From CAZNHL01 sp964572965 (GTDB lineage: Bacteria; Bacteroidota; Bacteroidia; Cytophagales; UBA9547), in assembly GCA_964572965.1 (NCBI GenBank), contig CAZNHL010000033.1, positions 1 through 46,229 on the forward strand: a stretch of 46,229 nucleotides of DNA. Direction: 5' to 3'. Both the position numbers and the translations under genes were made by a program. A model generated the notes under the pieces. The model made no database searches and was not told the DNA's origin. It saw nothing but the letters and a program-made list of their open reading frames with translations. The number at the start of each line of letters is the position of its first letter. Position 1 is the stretch's first letter. This document shows, one piece after another, positions 9,201-16,036 of this stretch.

Positions 9201-11727
9201 CTTTAGGAGCTTTTGTGAACGTGAAAGTTACCGGACTTGAAGCTGTCTGTGTACAGTTCCCTGCTGAAGTAGTAGTATAAGTTAATTGTACCAATCCGGC
9301 ATTCAATTCAGCAGCAGTAGGTGTGTATATAGCGTTTCTGGCAGTATTGTTAGGATTGTAAGTCCCGTTACCACCACTCCATTGTGCAGCAGTAACTGCA
9401 GTATTGAAAGTCCCTGCAAGTTGTATTGCTGCATTGTTTTCACACAAGCTTTGTGCAGGTCCTGCGCTGATTACAGGAGCAGCGGTGAAGTTGATTCTTA
9501 CCGTAGAGCTTACCGAGTTACAGTTTGCTTTGCTTGCAGACAATGTAAGTGTCACAGATCCTGAATTGATTTCAGCAGCTGTAGGGGTATATTTAGCATT
9601 TACATCATTTATATTAGAGAACCCGCTCAAGGTTCCTCCTGACCATGTAGGATTGATAGCTCCATTGCCGATGTTTCCTGCCAGATTTACTACCGGGTTG
9701 TTTGCACATATTGAGGTTGTTGAACCCGCATTTACAGTAGGAGCTTTAGTAATTGAAACAGCTAGGGTAGAGCTAGCGGCGGCACAAACACCATTACCAG
9801 CGGTAGATGTCAGTGTAAAGTTTACTGTTCCTGCATTGATTTCAGCTGTTGTGGGCGTATATATAGTGCTTAGACTCGTGTTACTTGTAAAAGAGCCTGC
9901 ACCCGCAGTCCATCTAATAGCGGTTACGCCATTTCCCTGAGTTCCTTGCAATTGTATGTTAGGACTGTTCTCGCATACATTGGGTGCTGTACCAACACCT
10001 ACCACAGGTGGTTTTTGCAAAGTAAGCGGAATGGTGTCACTAGCGCTAGGACAAGAAGCTGTTCCTGCAATAGTAATAATAAGGTTTACTTTTCCTGCTG
10101 TAATATCAGCAGCACTTGGTGTGTAAGTACCGGTAAGAGAGCTAGGGGCAGAGAAAGTACCGCTACCTGTTGTTGTCCAAATTGTGGGAGATGTACTGAT
10201 TTTTGAAGCTTTTAAAGGTACTGGAGAACCGTTACCACAGACAGTTCTGGCATTAGCACTTCCTTTACCTGGAGTGTCTGCATCTGCATCAACATCGATT
10301 TGGCTAGAAGTGAATTGGGTACTGCCGCTAACAATGTTTGCATACCACCATGTATTTATACTTTCAGGACAAGATACACCGCAGTTGTTATCCCCTCTGT
10401 TTCTCCATCTGTGACAACCGATAGTAGTACCGGCAACGCAACCAGGGTTAATCATAACCTTTCCATCAGTTGCTGTACCTGCCATGATCTGGGTATCGTC
10501 CCAAAACAGTCTTGGCGCCGGACCACTAGGACGTTCCAATGTAACAATAAAGCCATTGGCATTATCTTCTACGTCATATAAAGGTAAATTCGTGATTCCA
10601 TTGAAGAAATCTATCTGGATATCTATGATAGTTCCTGGTGCAACCTGATTACCCAAACCATCTTTCCCGTCCCAGGGAATACAGTTAATTCCCGTTACGG
10701 CATTATAAGAGATGGAAATATCTTTTGAATTCGGTTGATAACCCGCTTGCCCGTTCAAGTCTAGAATAATCCCGATTGTACCGGGTTTGTCTCGTACATC
10801 GATATTTATACAATAATTAGGGTAGCAGCCCGTAACTTTAATATTGTCTTTATCTATTGTACCGAATGTTCCTGTAGGGAAGCAATCAATGTCGGGATTA
10901 TTTAAGAAAATTTTATATTCAGGATAGGTCTGGTTTCCTACTTTTGACAGTCGGTCATTGGCGAAGTTTCCGGTATTGGCTGTTCCTTTAGAGTTACAGG
11001 CAACGTGAAAACGATATGGCTGCATACCATTGAAATCAATTTTGGTAACAATACCATCATTAGCATAGACAAACATTTTGCCATTGAAACGGTTTGTATA
11101 GCTACCGGTGTTTAATTCCCAGTCTTTTGACCATAAACGGCCAGGTTTGATACTGGCAGCATTAGTGCCGTTGGCAACGGTGATATCAAAATATCTCAGG
11201 TTTATATTACCTGTTGAGTAAGTTGTTCCTACGTTGAATTCAATGTAAAAATCCCCCACTAAACCGGATGGGTTATTATAAACAAAAGCATTATAACCGC
11301 CGGCAATGCCTAATGCGGCCGGGCCGGCCACTGCCTGGTTATAACTGTTGATATAACCAGTGCTACCATTAGTAGTAGGGATTCTGGTAGGGCCCATTAC
11401 AATATTGCCTAAAGAATCTTTAAGGCGGAAATAAACGTTATTTGAATTGGCATCAGCAGTCTGAAAGCCCATGTAGATTTTTTCATTAGGGTTACAGATT
11501 GTGATATTTAACCTGTAATCTTTAGGGCAGTTCCATGTTGCAAATGGGATATTTGTAACGGTACTATTCATCTCAAGATAAGTATTATCGCTGGATGACG
11601 GATTAATTTGTTTAGTACCTTCCGCGAAGGCGCCTAAAGCAAAAAAGCAAATACCTAATGTTAAAGGCCATTTGCGAAGAACAGAAAAGATAATAGACAC
11701 TTTTGCTGTAGAAATTTTCATAAGCAT
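265..11727 (-). CDS. Giant T9SS-secreted repeat adhesin (3820 aa), type B sorting domain
   Basis: This is a very large secreted surface protein, probably an adhesin. Residues 1-35 form a signal peptide (start ATG at 11727; a second ATG at 11721 is equally plausible). Residues ~36-490 are a unique N-terminal region. From ~495 to ~3140 come about 32 tandem Ig/PKD-like units of ~80 residues, each opening with a P-x-V-x-A-G-x-D-x-x-x-C pattern, then W-T/S-G-x-G-x-F, Y-T/x-P-S/T-A-A/x-D/E-I and a second Cys before V-S-D. The Cys pair probably forms one disulfide per unit. Residues ~3140-3725 are non-repetitive Ig-like sequence. The last ~90 residues match the gliding-motility-associated (type B) T9SS C-terminal domain: NAFTP, IYSRWGEVIF, W-D-G, MPIGVYPYVI, ending GSITLLR. 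Such substrates are exported by T9SS with a PorP/SprF-family partner, and one is encoded at 13602. The PD40 gene lies just upstream. Adhesive function and ligand are inferred. Confidence 0.9.
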   Translation of the reverse strand: MLMKISTAKVSIIFSVLRKWPLTLGICFFALGAFAEGTKQINPSSSDNTYLEMNSTVTNIPFATWNCPKDYRLNITICNPNEKIYMGFQTADANSNNVYFRLKDSLGNIVMGPTRIPTTNGSTGYINSYNQAVAGPAALGIAGGYNAFVYNNPSGLVGDFYIEFNVGTTYSTGNINLRYFDITVANGTNAASIKPGRLWSKDWELNTGSYTNRFNGKMFVYANDGIVTKIDFNGMQPYRFHVACNSKGTANTGNFANDRLSKVGNQTYPEYKIFLNNPDIDCFPTGTFGTIDKDNIKVTGCYPNYCINIDVRDKPGTIGIILDLNGQAGYQPNSKDISISYNAVTGINCIPWDGKDGLGNQVAPGTIIDIQIDFFNGITNLPLYDVEDNANGFIVTLERPSGPAPRLFWDDTQIMAGTATDGKVMINPGCVAGTTIGCHRWRNRGDNNCGVSCPESINTWWYANIVSGSTQFTSSQIDVDADADTPGKGSANARTVCGNGSPVPLKASKISTSPTIWTTTGSGTFSAPSSLTGTYTPSAADITAGKVNLIITIAGTASCPSASDTIPLTLQKPPVVGVGTAPNVCENSPNIQLQGTQGNGVTAIRWTAGAGSFTSNTSLSTIYTPTTAEINAGTVNFTLTSTAGNGVCAAASSTLAVSITKAPTVNAGSTTSICANNPVVNLAGNIGNGAINPTWSGGTLSGFSNINDVNAKYTPTAAEINSGSVTLTLSASKANCNSVSSTVRINFTAAPVISAGPAQSLCENNAAIQLAGTFNTAVTAAQWSGGNGTYNPNNTARNAIYTPTAAELNAGLVQLTYTTTSAGNCTQTASSPVTFTFTKAPKVNAGNDFSVCVNKPSVTLAGTSTTGGGTWTGFGGTFTPSANVLGATYTVSPGEIASTFTALILTSTGNNNCNAVSDTVLITFDPSPTANAGNDAQVCKNNLTLQLNGTTTNASSVVWTTNGTGTFSNTTIASPIYTPSAADTVGTVTLTFTANQTKCNSVSDQMQITFNNVPKVNAGSDKSVCNNNPTTTISGTSSTGSGTWTGGTGTLVQQTSYTASAAEVTAGNPVTLTFTSTNNGNCNPVSSKMNISFTPSPVVNAGRDSSFCVNNVNIALKGTSSTTRGRWTGGAGTYNASNTDLNATYTPAASEISAGSSITLTLTSTNNGNCNAEKDEVTFSFTPAPVANAGTDKTSCANNPNIALVATASAPATGGIWSGNGGTFTPNNSVLNPTYTPSNTEIQAGTSKVKFSTTGSAACKSVADSVIITIAPAPTADAGPDKVVCGDVTTVPLTGTITNAPGGIWSVIKGTGTFSGANTAAASATYTPSGADIDSGYVELRLTSAVSGTCNAVSDMIRIFFTAVPKANAGSLTPVCTNALPVQLNGTGNLGTWSGGAGTFTPDNRTLNAKYQPTASEIAAGKVLLRYATDPTATCLSKWDTILVRINPAPVVNAGNDLTLCSNTAPIAIAGTVTNAAGGKWSTTGTGTFSNTTTLTPTYNPSAADKNTGALTIILTSTGNGYCPAVTDTLKLTLKQVPVINAGPDQTFCKNNSNILLKGTINDPASNPGTWTGGNGTFVPNNKTTNAVYTPTAGELAANSVTLTFASTPDPVCPSVSDDVTFSFTPSPTVDAGADQTFCETAIPVNVAVASITIATTGIWTSKGTGTFAPTAASTTSKYMPSAADINTGAVKLFFTTSDNATCNPVTDSLTLNITKQPVVDAGKDTLVCANTTGLTLYGKVANAASQKWTSSGTGTFDVDSKLDAVYTPSQNDRDITTVTLTLEATGNGTCGKVRDRMVVSFRPVPTALAGPDRHVCEDISFTKLAGKITNAKGSVWTTAGTGTFTHADSVQTEYLPSAADIAATSVRLTLTTTGTGVCAAATSSFTLRFDPRPTINVGADQNICSDSSGVVIVAATTHASGQTWANSGNGTFSPSTTASAPKFVPSISDRAKGSVKVWATTTGSGTCSAVTDTMNVLIAPKPTVDAGTDFNICETQTSVTLNGTIDHAGYGKWTTTGTGTFSPSDSTDLKATYNISAQDITNGSIVLTLTTRANGLCKPVADQLNITINKKPTANAGADRTYCKDVSSIPLSGSFTRTTAATWTSLGGGSLLPDNQTMTANYFPTSTELTAGKATLVLTAKGTEICEAVTDSVSFFFTPIPTVNAGTDIITCADKSSVTVSGASTSSANFVWSTLGTGTFAPNTSTLNPSYKLSTADITAGTVNLVLTTLNNSPCSSRKDTVTVTIGPKPTINVGSNQTLCIDDPEKGQVSLQAVIANAKGVKWSTSGSGAFSTADTLINPIYLVNGADISLGSIQISAVTTGNGTCDAVYSDLRVIFSPYPEVNSGANLTSCEGTTPVQLGGAIKNAPGATWTTSGSGTFTPNNTDMNAQYVPSPTDVTDGEVVLSLITDTYGVCQSLTSSFALTFNNFPVINAGRDSTYCTNNLPIKLQGSGASATWSGGAGTFSPSNAALTAEYTPTPAEISSGTINLTLTTPAGACPPTSDNVVFTILQGPSVNAGLDDNICANTLGYTLNGTQNASTNSVKWTTPSGTGTFTPNNSLSASFVPSAQQIANGQATLILTGTGNALCPVSTDQVVLTIAPAPTVSAGFAQSVCKDVTTVNLNGAFTVAGGVQWTSSSGLGTFANATNAVTTFTPDIADKNAGAVTLTLTTTGNNLCIPENSTVTIAFTPTPTAVAGNDTTLCTSNLTRLSLHGAVTIASSGVWSSTGTGKFSPDSTSLNTKYIPSAADLAGTGVTFTLTTSGNGTCQPVTSNRIYNFDKIDSVYAGPDLSLCANAVNITVNNTFSSNPNVKWTTNGSGVFTPDNTVATNYSPSSADFTKGGISFTLSSTSANTCPSVADFATVSFSPIPAAIVNAGTDQTICVSVPSVKLNGFIANAKGGKWTTAGDGTFAPNDTTLEAQYKIGANDLAAGKTGTHTVITLTSTGNGPCGAVSDNFHIIYQNLPTISVSTHDVSACSDVDSINLAATPTLATTGVWSTTGTGFFAPKSDSLATSYFPTASDIALGQVWAIVSSVNNGVCEAAQDTAKIKFTPIPSIDAGPDKEICRSATSVPLVAKTKVATGGIWTASGQGSFSNPNALNTNYLIVLADTNVDQIVVKVTSTGQGTCKPVSDYATITFNEIPTVDAGQDLTTCESTTGIPLNPVTKVATNFSWASTGTGTFLPDANTLNATYVPATSDADITGGVVLSLTSVKNNACPPVSDNLNITLQKVPVLTASAAAPCYSFKGMQLTATLQNASGAKWVTDGAGAFSPDNTNMNATYYFAESDINSNITLSWISNPGICPADTANATANVALPPTANAGPDQYVCPSQDATIFTQALPNLNYEWNVVATGNTESYEPYLHVNIAADTDYELVVSDQNGCNGKDTVTVRIVPKVDLILKDKYCLDPYVAITAEIRNDKPDGSFQWYKNDQLLQGQVDTSIYATDAGEYKLQYTLGFCTYADSAVVNDLPILVHKDKVACKRAHVSIRTSSINNAVYTWKSPASSTGTYNSFVDPLQSVPDTIFTYVDVKDMTTECQSTDSIRIIGLEKPNFALRDTSLCEGQSHTLDATPVNAYPGFTPVYSWTKNRVSIPGETLHTLVVDKTGLYGATASIGECASDTNKYANVIFNELPINTLTPAYQFCPVTDRHATLDAGSGSDNPNDAKTNTYVWSDAQGNTIGTTQKIQVDKSGTYSVILKNVYGCPDTNYTAVKDLCGPIVNIPNAFTPGKPGTSGKDDKFFVQGQYFKNYNITIYSRWGEVIFHSENSNQDSSWDGTYLGQEMPIGVYPYVITYDAEDPKVKGKQRREGSITLLR

Positions 11728-11779
11728 ACTTATTAGGTTAATCCTAAAAATTATTGAAGAAATACGAAAGTTAGGGTAA

Positions 11780-11809
11780 AGGTGTTTTACTGTTTTCGGT
11801 AAAACACCT
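11780..11809 (-). promoter_or_regulatory. Perfect hairpin between PD40 gene and adhesin gene
   Basis: An 11-base perfect inverted repeat (AGGTGTTTTAC / GTAAAACACCT, 8-base loop) sits between the PD40 stop at 11844 and the adhesin start at 11727. On the minus strand only TTTACCC follows, so it is a weak terminator at best. It could be an attenuator or an mRNA-stability/processing hairpin setting different levels of the two products. Confidence 0.45.
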
Positions 11810-11843
11810 AAAAAAGTCGATAGAAAAATAAACCTTTTTGAGT

Positions 11844-13460
11844 TTATTTCTTTAAAGGGCAGAGTTTGATCGTTTTATCTAATTCACTATAGGACGTGGA
11901 TTCAGAAAGATTTATGTTCTGATTACAGAATTCATAGTCAGGAGATTCTACTGAAACTTCATAATCTGTTCCGTAAGGCAAAATTACAAGATATTTTCCT
12001 GAGATACTGTTTGACTGAAATACTCCAAGAACTTCTTTAGATTTTTTATCTTTTATAGAAATGCTGGCTTCAATTGGTTTTGATGTCAAAGAATCAACAA
12101 CAATACCTTTCAGTACCATAATGTCTGAAGTCTCTTCATATATTTTTGCATAGTAAATGTCCTTATCTCCATAAGAGTTTTCTTTTCTGTATGAAGAAAA
12201 ATAGGCCGTTGTACCATCGGCTGACCATGAGAAATAAATATCGTCATGAGCAGTATTAATAGGATAACCTATGTTTTGTGGTTTAGACCAGCTTTTGCCG
12301 GCATCATCAAATTTTGAAGAGAAGATGTCAAATCCTCCCATGTTGCTGTGGCCTTTTGAACTAAAATAAAGTGTCTTGCCGTCGGCATGGAGGTAAGGAG
12401 AGTCTTCGTCATATGGTGTGTTGATCTCTTTGCCAAGGTTTACCGGCTCAGTCCAATTACCGTCGGGACCTTTTCTTGAAATAAAAAGATCTGTGCCTCC
12501 AAAGCCATCTTTACGGGTACTGGCAAAAATAAAAGTTTTTTCGTCACTGGAAAAACAACCACTTGGCTCCCAACCTCCTGAATTAATCTTTTTATCCAGT
12601 TTGTCAGGTATTACCCATGTATCGCCTTTAAGCTCAGAGGTATATAGGTCTCCCGATGTATTAGACTCCGGATTACCATCAATGTGCTTATAAAATAACA
12701 ATAAGTGACCATCAGGGCTACTGGCTATTGCTGCTTCGTGTCCAGGACTGTTAATATTTACACTGATACCTTTCGGGGTTGACCATTTGTCATTCTCTTT
12801 GTGAGAGATGTAAATGTCTTCATGATAATTTCCATCGAAATCATCAATTAGCCCTCCGGTTGTGTTAGGACGGCTCGAGGTGAAAATAATTGACTTTTCA
12901 TCAGCACTTACTACAGGGCCATAATCAGGATAAGGTGAGTTTATTTCCGGTCCCATATTGTAAATTTTTACATTAACCGGGCTTGCTATCATTTCAATAC
13001 CTGTTTTGCATTCCTGAATATATTTGTCTATTTCTGAAATAGTCTCAAGAGATGGTCTGTTTCTCTTTCGTGAGATCAACTTTGCTTTATAAGTCTCAAA
13101 CTCCTTAATAGCATTGTCAAATTGATGGTCATATTGGTAGCACTTCCCTAAAAAGTAATGTACAGATAGCGGATATTTTTTGTTATCACCTTTTTCTACT
13201 TTTTTAAAGTACTCTAATGCTTGTTCATTTTTGCCGATACTGAGGTAGCAGAAACCGATATTGTAATCGTACTTTCCTTTCTGATTTGGGATAGAATCCA
13301 GTTGTTTGTAAGTTTGCAGGGCTGGAAAAAATTTATATTTATCCATATAAGCCGTAGCTTCTGTTTTTAAATTTTCAATTTCAGATTTGCGTTGTGCCTG
13401 TAAAAGAGACAAATTGCAAGTCATTAAAATTGAAAAGAAAATATATTGATAGTTTTTCAT
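11844..13460 (-). CDS. Exported TPR/PD40 beta-propeller protein, no OmpA domain
   Basis: This 538-residue protein has a signal peptide (ends near LLQAQ, residues 1-22), then TPR-like helices (~25-160) with F-x-P-A-L and A-L-E-Y-F-K-K patterns. Next come about five PD40 (WD40-like propeller) blades (~180-440) with the signatures S-A-D-E-K-S-I-I-F-T-S and H-A-D-G-K-T-L-Y-F-S-S-K. A carboxypeptidase-regulatory-like beta-sandwich (~445-515, GIVVDSLTSKPIEASI) follows. In Bacteroidota this architecture normally continues into an OmpA peptidoglycan-binding domain (the PorE group), but here the protein ends right after the sandwich. It lies between the adhesin gene and a divergent PorP/SprF-family gene, so a role in export or anchoring of the adhesin is likely but inferred. 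The short gap to the adhesin gene suggests co-transcription. Confidence 0.85.
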   Translation of the reverse strand: MKNYQYIFFSILMTCNLSLLQAQRKSEIENLKTEATAYMDKYKFFPALQTYKQLDSIPNQKGKYDYNIGFCYLSIGKNEQALEYFKKVEKGDNKKYPLSVHYFLGKCYQYDHQFDNAIKEFETYKAKLISRKRNRPSLETISEIDKYIQECKTGIEMIASPVNVKIYNMGPEINSPYPDYGPVVSADEKSIIFTSSRPNTTGGLIDDFDGNYHEDIYISHKENDKWSTPKGISVNINSPGHEAAIASSPDGHLLLFYKHIDGNPESNTSGDLYTSELKGDTWVIPDKLDKKINSGGWEPSGCFSSDEKTFIFASTRKDGFGGTDLFISRKGPDGNWTEPVNLGKEINTPYDEDSPYLHADGKTLYFSSKGHSNMGGFDIFSSKFDDAGKSWSKPQNIGYPINTAHDDIYFSWSADGTTAYFSSYRKENSYGDKDIYYAKIYEETSDIMVLKGIVVDSLTSKPIEASISIKDKKSKEVLGVFQSNSISGKYLVILPYGTDYEVSVESPDYEFCNQNINLSESTSYSELDKTIKLCPLKK

Positions 13461-13522
13461 TTAAATAAGGGTTTACCTTTACAGTTCAAAAATAGCAAAT
13501 AATCATTTTTATCAAAAATCTC

Positions 13523-13564
13523 TAACTTTTGGGTCTTAAACTTCGTAGAAGAGCCCAAAAAGTT
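13523..13564. promoter_or_regulatory. Imperfect palindrome in the divergent PD40 / porP-like promoter region
   Basis: Between the two divergent genes, AACTTTTGGGTCTT is repeated in inverted form as AAGAGCCCAAAAAGTT with single-base bulges. A palindrome in a divergent promoter region could be an operator, or a hairpin in one leader. I could not place convincing -7/-33 boxes around it. Confidence 0.3.
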
Positions 13565-13601
13565 CTAGACTTACTTTTTTCCAAAAGTTGAAATAAAAGT
13601 T

Positions 13602-14660
13602 ATGAATAAATATTTACCAAACATAAGTATAAAATCGTTAAGGAAAGGTTTATTACTTGTTTTTGCTCTAGTATTGGTGGGAGGGGCTAAAGCTCAGGAT
13701 ATTCAATTTTCGCAATTTTATACAGCGGCGCTTTATCAGAATCCGGCATTTGCCGGCGCCATGCATGCACCCAGGGCCATGGCTCATCAGAGGCTCCAAT
13801 GGAATAGGATAGCTGGTCAGTTCAATACTTCTATGGCATCGTTTGATACATATTTTTCAAAATATAATAGTGGTGTCGGGTTAATGGTATTACAGGATTA
13901 CCAGGAAACTATTTCAAGTACAGAAGCTCGTTTACAGTACAGTTACGAGTTGCATATAAGCCCGAAGCTGACTGCAAGACCGGCGCTTGACTTGGGTTAC
14001 ATCAATAGAAGTATTGATTATACAAAACTGCTGTTTCCTTCCGATTTTGATAATACCCAGCAAATTGGTTCAGGATCGAATTACGGAGCAGATAAAAAAG
14101 GGTTTTTCGATGTTGGAGCAGGTATTTTGTTATATACAGACAGGCTCTGGACAGGCTTTTCTGCAGGGCACATGAATCAGCCAAACCAGGCTATGTATGG
14201 TCAGATAAGCAGATTGCCTTTTAAAGGTACATTTACAGGGGGGTACAAGTTTTATCTGCAAAAAGGCGTTGATCACGACTATAATGGTGATTTCAGGCCC
14301 GAGTTTACAATTACTCCGACCTTTCAATACAAGTCTCAGGGAAAGTCCGATCAGCTGGATTTAGGTTTGTATGGGATGTATGGAAACTTCCTTGTGGGTT
14401 TATGGTATAGAGGTTTGCCAATGATAAAGGAGTATGACAGGATTCAGAATAATGAATCGATGATTGCAAGTGCCGGTTATCGCTGGGGTATGCTGACCTT
14501 TAATTACAGTTATGATTTTACTGTTTCTACATTGAGTAAGTCAAAAACTGGTGGAGCGCATGAGTTCAATATTACCTTTATTGCCAAGCAGTCTAAGAAG
14601 CACCGGTTTATGAAAAGACTGCCTTGTCCTGATTTCTACAGACATTTACAAAGCGAATAA
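13602..14660 (+). CDS. PorP/SprF family type IX secretion outer-membrane protein
   Basis: This 352-residue protein has a signal peptide ending in GGAKAQ (residue ~31). The mature part starts with the family hallmark DIQFSQFYTAALYQNPAFAGA, followed by amphipathic beta-strands with many aromatic residues (for example YGQISRLPFKGTFTGGYKF) and a strand-rich C-terminus. Members are outer-membrane barrels. SprF of Flavobacterium johnsoniae is needed for surface exposure of the gliding adhesin SprB, and many paralogues are paired with type-B-CTD substrates. Position beside a giant type B adhesin points to a dedicated export or anchoring role for it, though here the gene is divergent rather than downstream. 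The start is the ATG at 13602; no other reaches the signal peptide as well. Confidence 0.92.
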   Translation: MNKYLPNISIKSLRKGLLLVFALVLVGGAKAQDIQFSQFYTAALYQNPAFAGAMHAPRAMAHQRLQWNRIAGQFNTSMASFDTYFSKYNSGVGLMVLQDYQETISSTEARLQYSYELHISPKLTARPALDLGYINRSIDYTKLLFPSDFDNTQQIGSGSNYGADKKGFFDVGAGILLYTDRLWTGFSAGHMNQPNQAMYGQISRLPFKGTFTGGYKFYLQKGVDHDYNGDFRPEFTITPTFQYKSQGKSDQLDLGLYGMYGNFLVGLWYRGLPMIKEYDRIQNNESMIASAGYRWGMLTFNYSYDFTVSTLSKSKTGGAHEFNITFIAKQSKKHRFMKRLPCPDFYRHLQSE

Positions 14661-14737
14661 TTTAATTTAAATATTTCGGGCACTAATTTGCGGAATCGGT
14701 ATTTTTTACGAATTTCGCCCATAGAAATTTACCTGAT

Positions 14738-14821
14738 GGCCCCATGGTGGAATTGGTAGACACGCCATCTTGAGGGGGTGGTGCCTTAAGTGGTGTGAGA
14801 GTTCGAATCTCTCTGAGGTCA
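14738..14821 (+). tRNA. tRNA-Leu(GAG)
   Basis: An 84-base class II tRNA. The D-stem is GTG/CAC; the anticodon stem CCATC pairs with GGTGG (one T-G) around loop TTGAGGG, anticodon GAG (14771-14773). A long variable arm follows, then a T-stem GAGAG/CTCTC with loop TTCGAAT. The acceptor GGCCCCA/TGAGGTC has one C-A mismatch at pair 5 and a G-T at pair 2, the discriminator is A, and CCA is not encoded. It reads CUC/CUU leucine codons. Confidence 0.95.
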
Positions 14822-14823
14822 CG

Positions 14824-14852
14824 AAAAGTCCTGTAGAAATACAGGACTTTTT
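14824..14852 (+). terminator. Terminator of the tRNA-Leu gene
   Basis: A perfect 12-pair stem AAAAGTCCTGTA / TACAGGACTTTT with a GAAA tetraloop, ending in a T-run three bases past the tRNA discriminator base. Confidence 0.85.
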
Positions 14853-14921
14853 GTTTTATCTGGCAGCCAGATAAAACCTTTTATCGTATTTTTTTATATA
14901 TTGGTTGATAATCTTTGATCA

Positions 14922-15923
14922 ATGAAAATTACTTTTTATAGCATTCAAAATTTCGAAAAGGAGACGCTTTTCGCTGCAAATCAATCAGGACATACCGTTC
15001 AATTTATTGAAAACAGATTAGATCATCAGTCTGTAAAATTGGCTGTTGGCTCAGAAGCTGTCTGTATTTTTGTAAATGACCTTTGTGATGAGCAGGTAAT
15101 CAAATCCCTTTCGGAAATAGGCGTAAAATATATTTTGCTGCGTTGCGCCGGTTATAATAATGTGGATTTTTCAGCAGCTCATCAATACGGACTACGTGTG
15201 GCTAATGTGCCGGAATACTCTCCTTATGCAGTAGCCGAGCATACCGTTGCACTGATTTTAGCGCTTAACAGAAATATTGTAAGAGCTCATAACAGGGTAA
15301 TTGATGGTAACTTTTCTCTGAATGGCCTTACCGGTTTTGATATGCACGGGAAAACTGTTGGTATTGTAGGGTTAGGTAAAATAGGGGCTATACTTGCCCG
15401 AATTTTATACGGGTTTGGGTGTAAAATACTTGCTTACGATTTATACCCTTCAGAGGAATTGGCCAAAAAGTATGAATTGAGCTATGTGGACATTGATACT
15501 GTATGGAGTCAGTCTGATATTATTTCTTTACATACACCGCTTACACCACAGACAAAGTATCTGATAAACAGCGATTCAATAGCTAAAATGAAAGATGGTG
15601 TTATGCTGATTAATACCAGTCGTGGTGGTCTTGTGAATACCAAGGACGTTGTTAACGGGTTGAAAAAAGGGAAAATCGGTTATCTGGGTCTTGATGTATA
15701 TGAAGAGGAGCAGGGCTTGTTTTTTTATGATCATTCGGAAGATATTCTGCAGGACGATACTATTGCCAGATTACTTACATTCAAGAATGTACTTATTACA
15801 AGCCATCAGGCTTTTCTGACTTCTAATGCGCTGAAAAACATTGCAGATACTACATTTGAAAATGCCGATAGTTTTTCGGAGGGCAAAGTGGAAAATTGCA
15901 GGAATGAATTGGTAAAACATTAA
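14922..15923 (+). CDS. ldhA: D-lactate dehydrogenase (LdhA type)
   Basis: A 333-residue NAD-dependent D-2-hydroxyacid dehydrogenase that should interconvert pyruvate and D-lactate in the cytosol. Visible are the substrate-side motif R-C-A-G-Y-N-N-V-D (74-82), EYSPYAVAEH (98-107), the Rossmann loop GIVGLGKIG (147-155), and catalytic Arg234 (TSRGG), Glu263 (DVYEEE) and His295 (SHQAF). These align one residue off Escherichia coli LdhA R235/E264/H296, and the LdhA-typical GLFFYDHSEDILQDD segment is present. Length is normal for LdhA. It is probably a single gene between the tRNA terminator and gyrA. Other D-hydroxyacid dehydrogenases share the fold, but the C-terminal segments are characteristic of LdhA. 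Confidence 0.92.
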   Translation: MKITFYSIQNFEKETLFAANQSGHTVQFIENRLDHQSVKLAVGSEAVCIFVNDLCDEQVIKSLSEIGVKYILLRCAGYNNVDFSAAHQYGLRVANVPEYSPYAVAEHTVALILALNRNIVRAHNRVIDGNFSLNGLTGFDMHGKTVGIVGLGKIGAILARILYGFGCKILAYDLYPSEELAKKYELSYVDIDTVWSQSDIISLHTPLTPQTKYLINSDSIAKMKDGVMLINTSRGGLVNTKDVVNGLKKGKIGYLGLDVYEEEQGLFFYDHSEDILQDDTIARLLTFKNVLITSHQAFLTSNALKNIADTTFENADSFSEGKVENCRNELVKH

Positions 15924-16036
15924 AAACGGATGCTTTAGCAGTGCTTTTTGTTGTTTGTTTTGGCAAAAAATGACGAAATAATTCGTATATTGCTTAGCAT
16001 TTTAGAGTACAAAATCTTTAACCAACTTTTACATAC

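Noticed and set aside
2414..10206. Many plus-strand open frames of 60-178 codons opposite the adhesin gene (for example 3446-3889, 7253-7720, 9404-9940)
   Set aside because: They recur at one per repeat unit with the same antisense wording (for example VPVP..., SLPAFTTGAG...), so they are mirror images of the Ig-like repeats without signals of their own.
265..11727. Regularly spaced similar segments, possible CRISPR or satellite DNA
   Set aside because: The period is about 240 bases, the units are translated and conserved at protein level only, and one frame stays open throughout: a protein repeat array, not DNA repeats.
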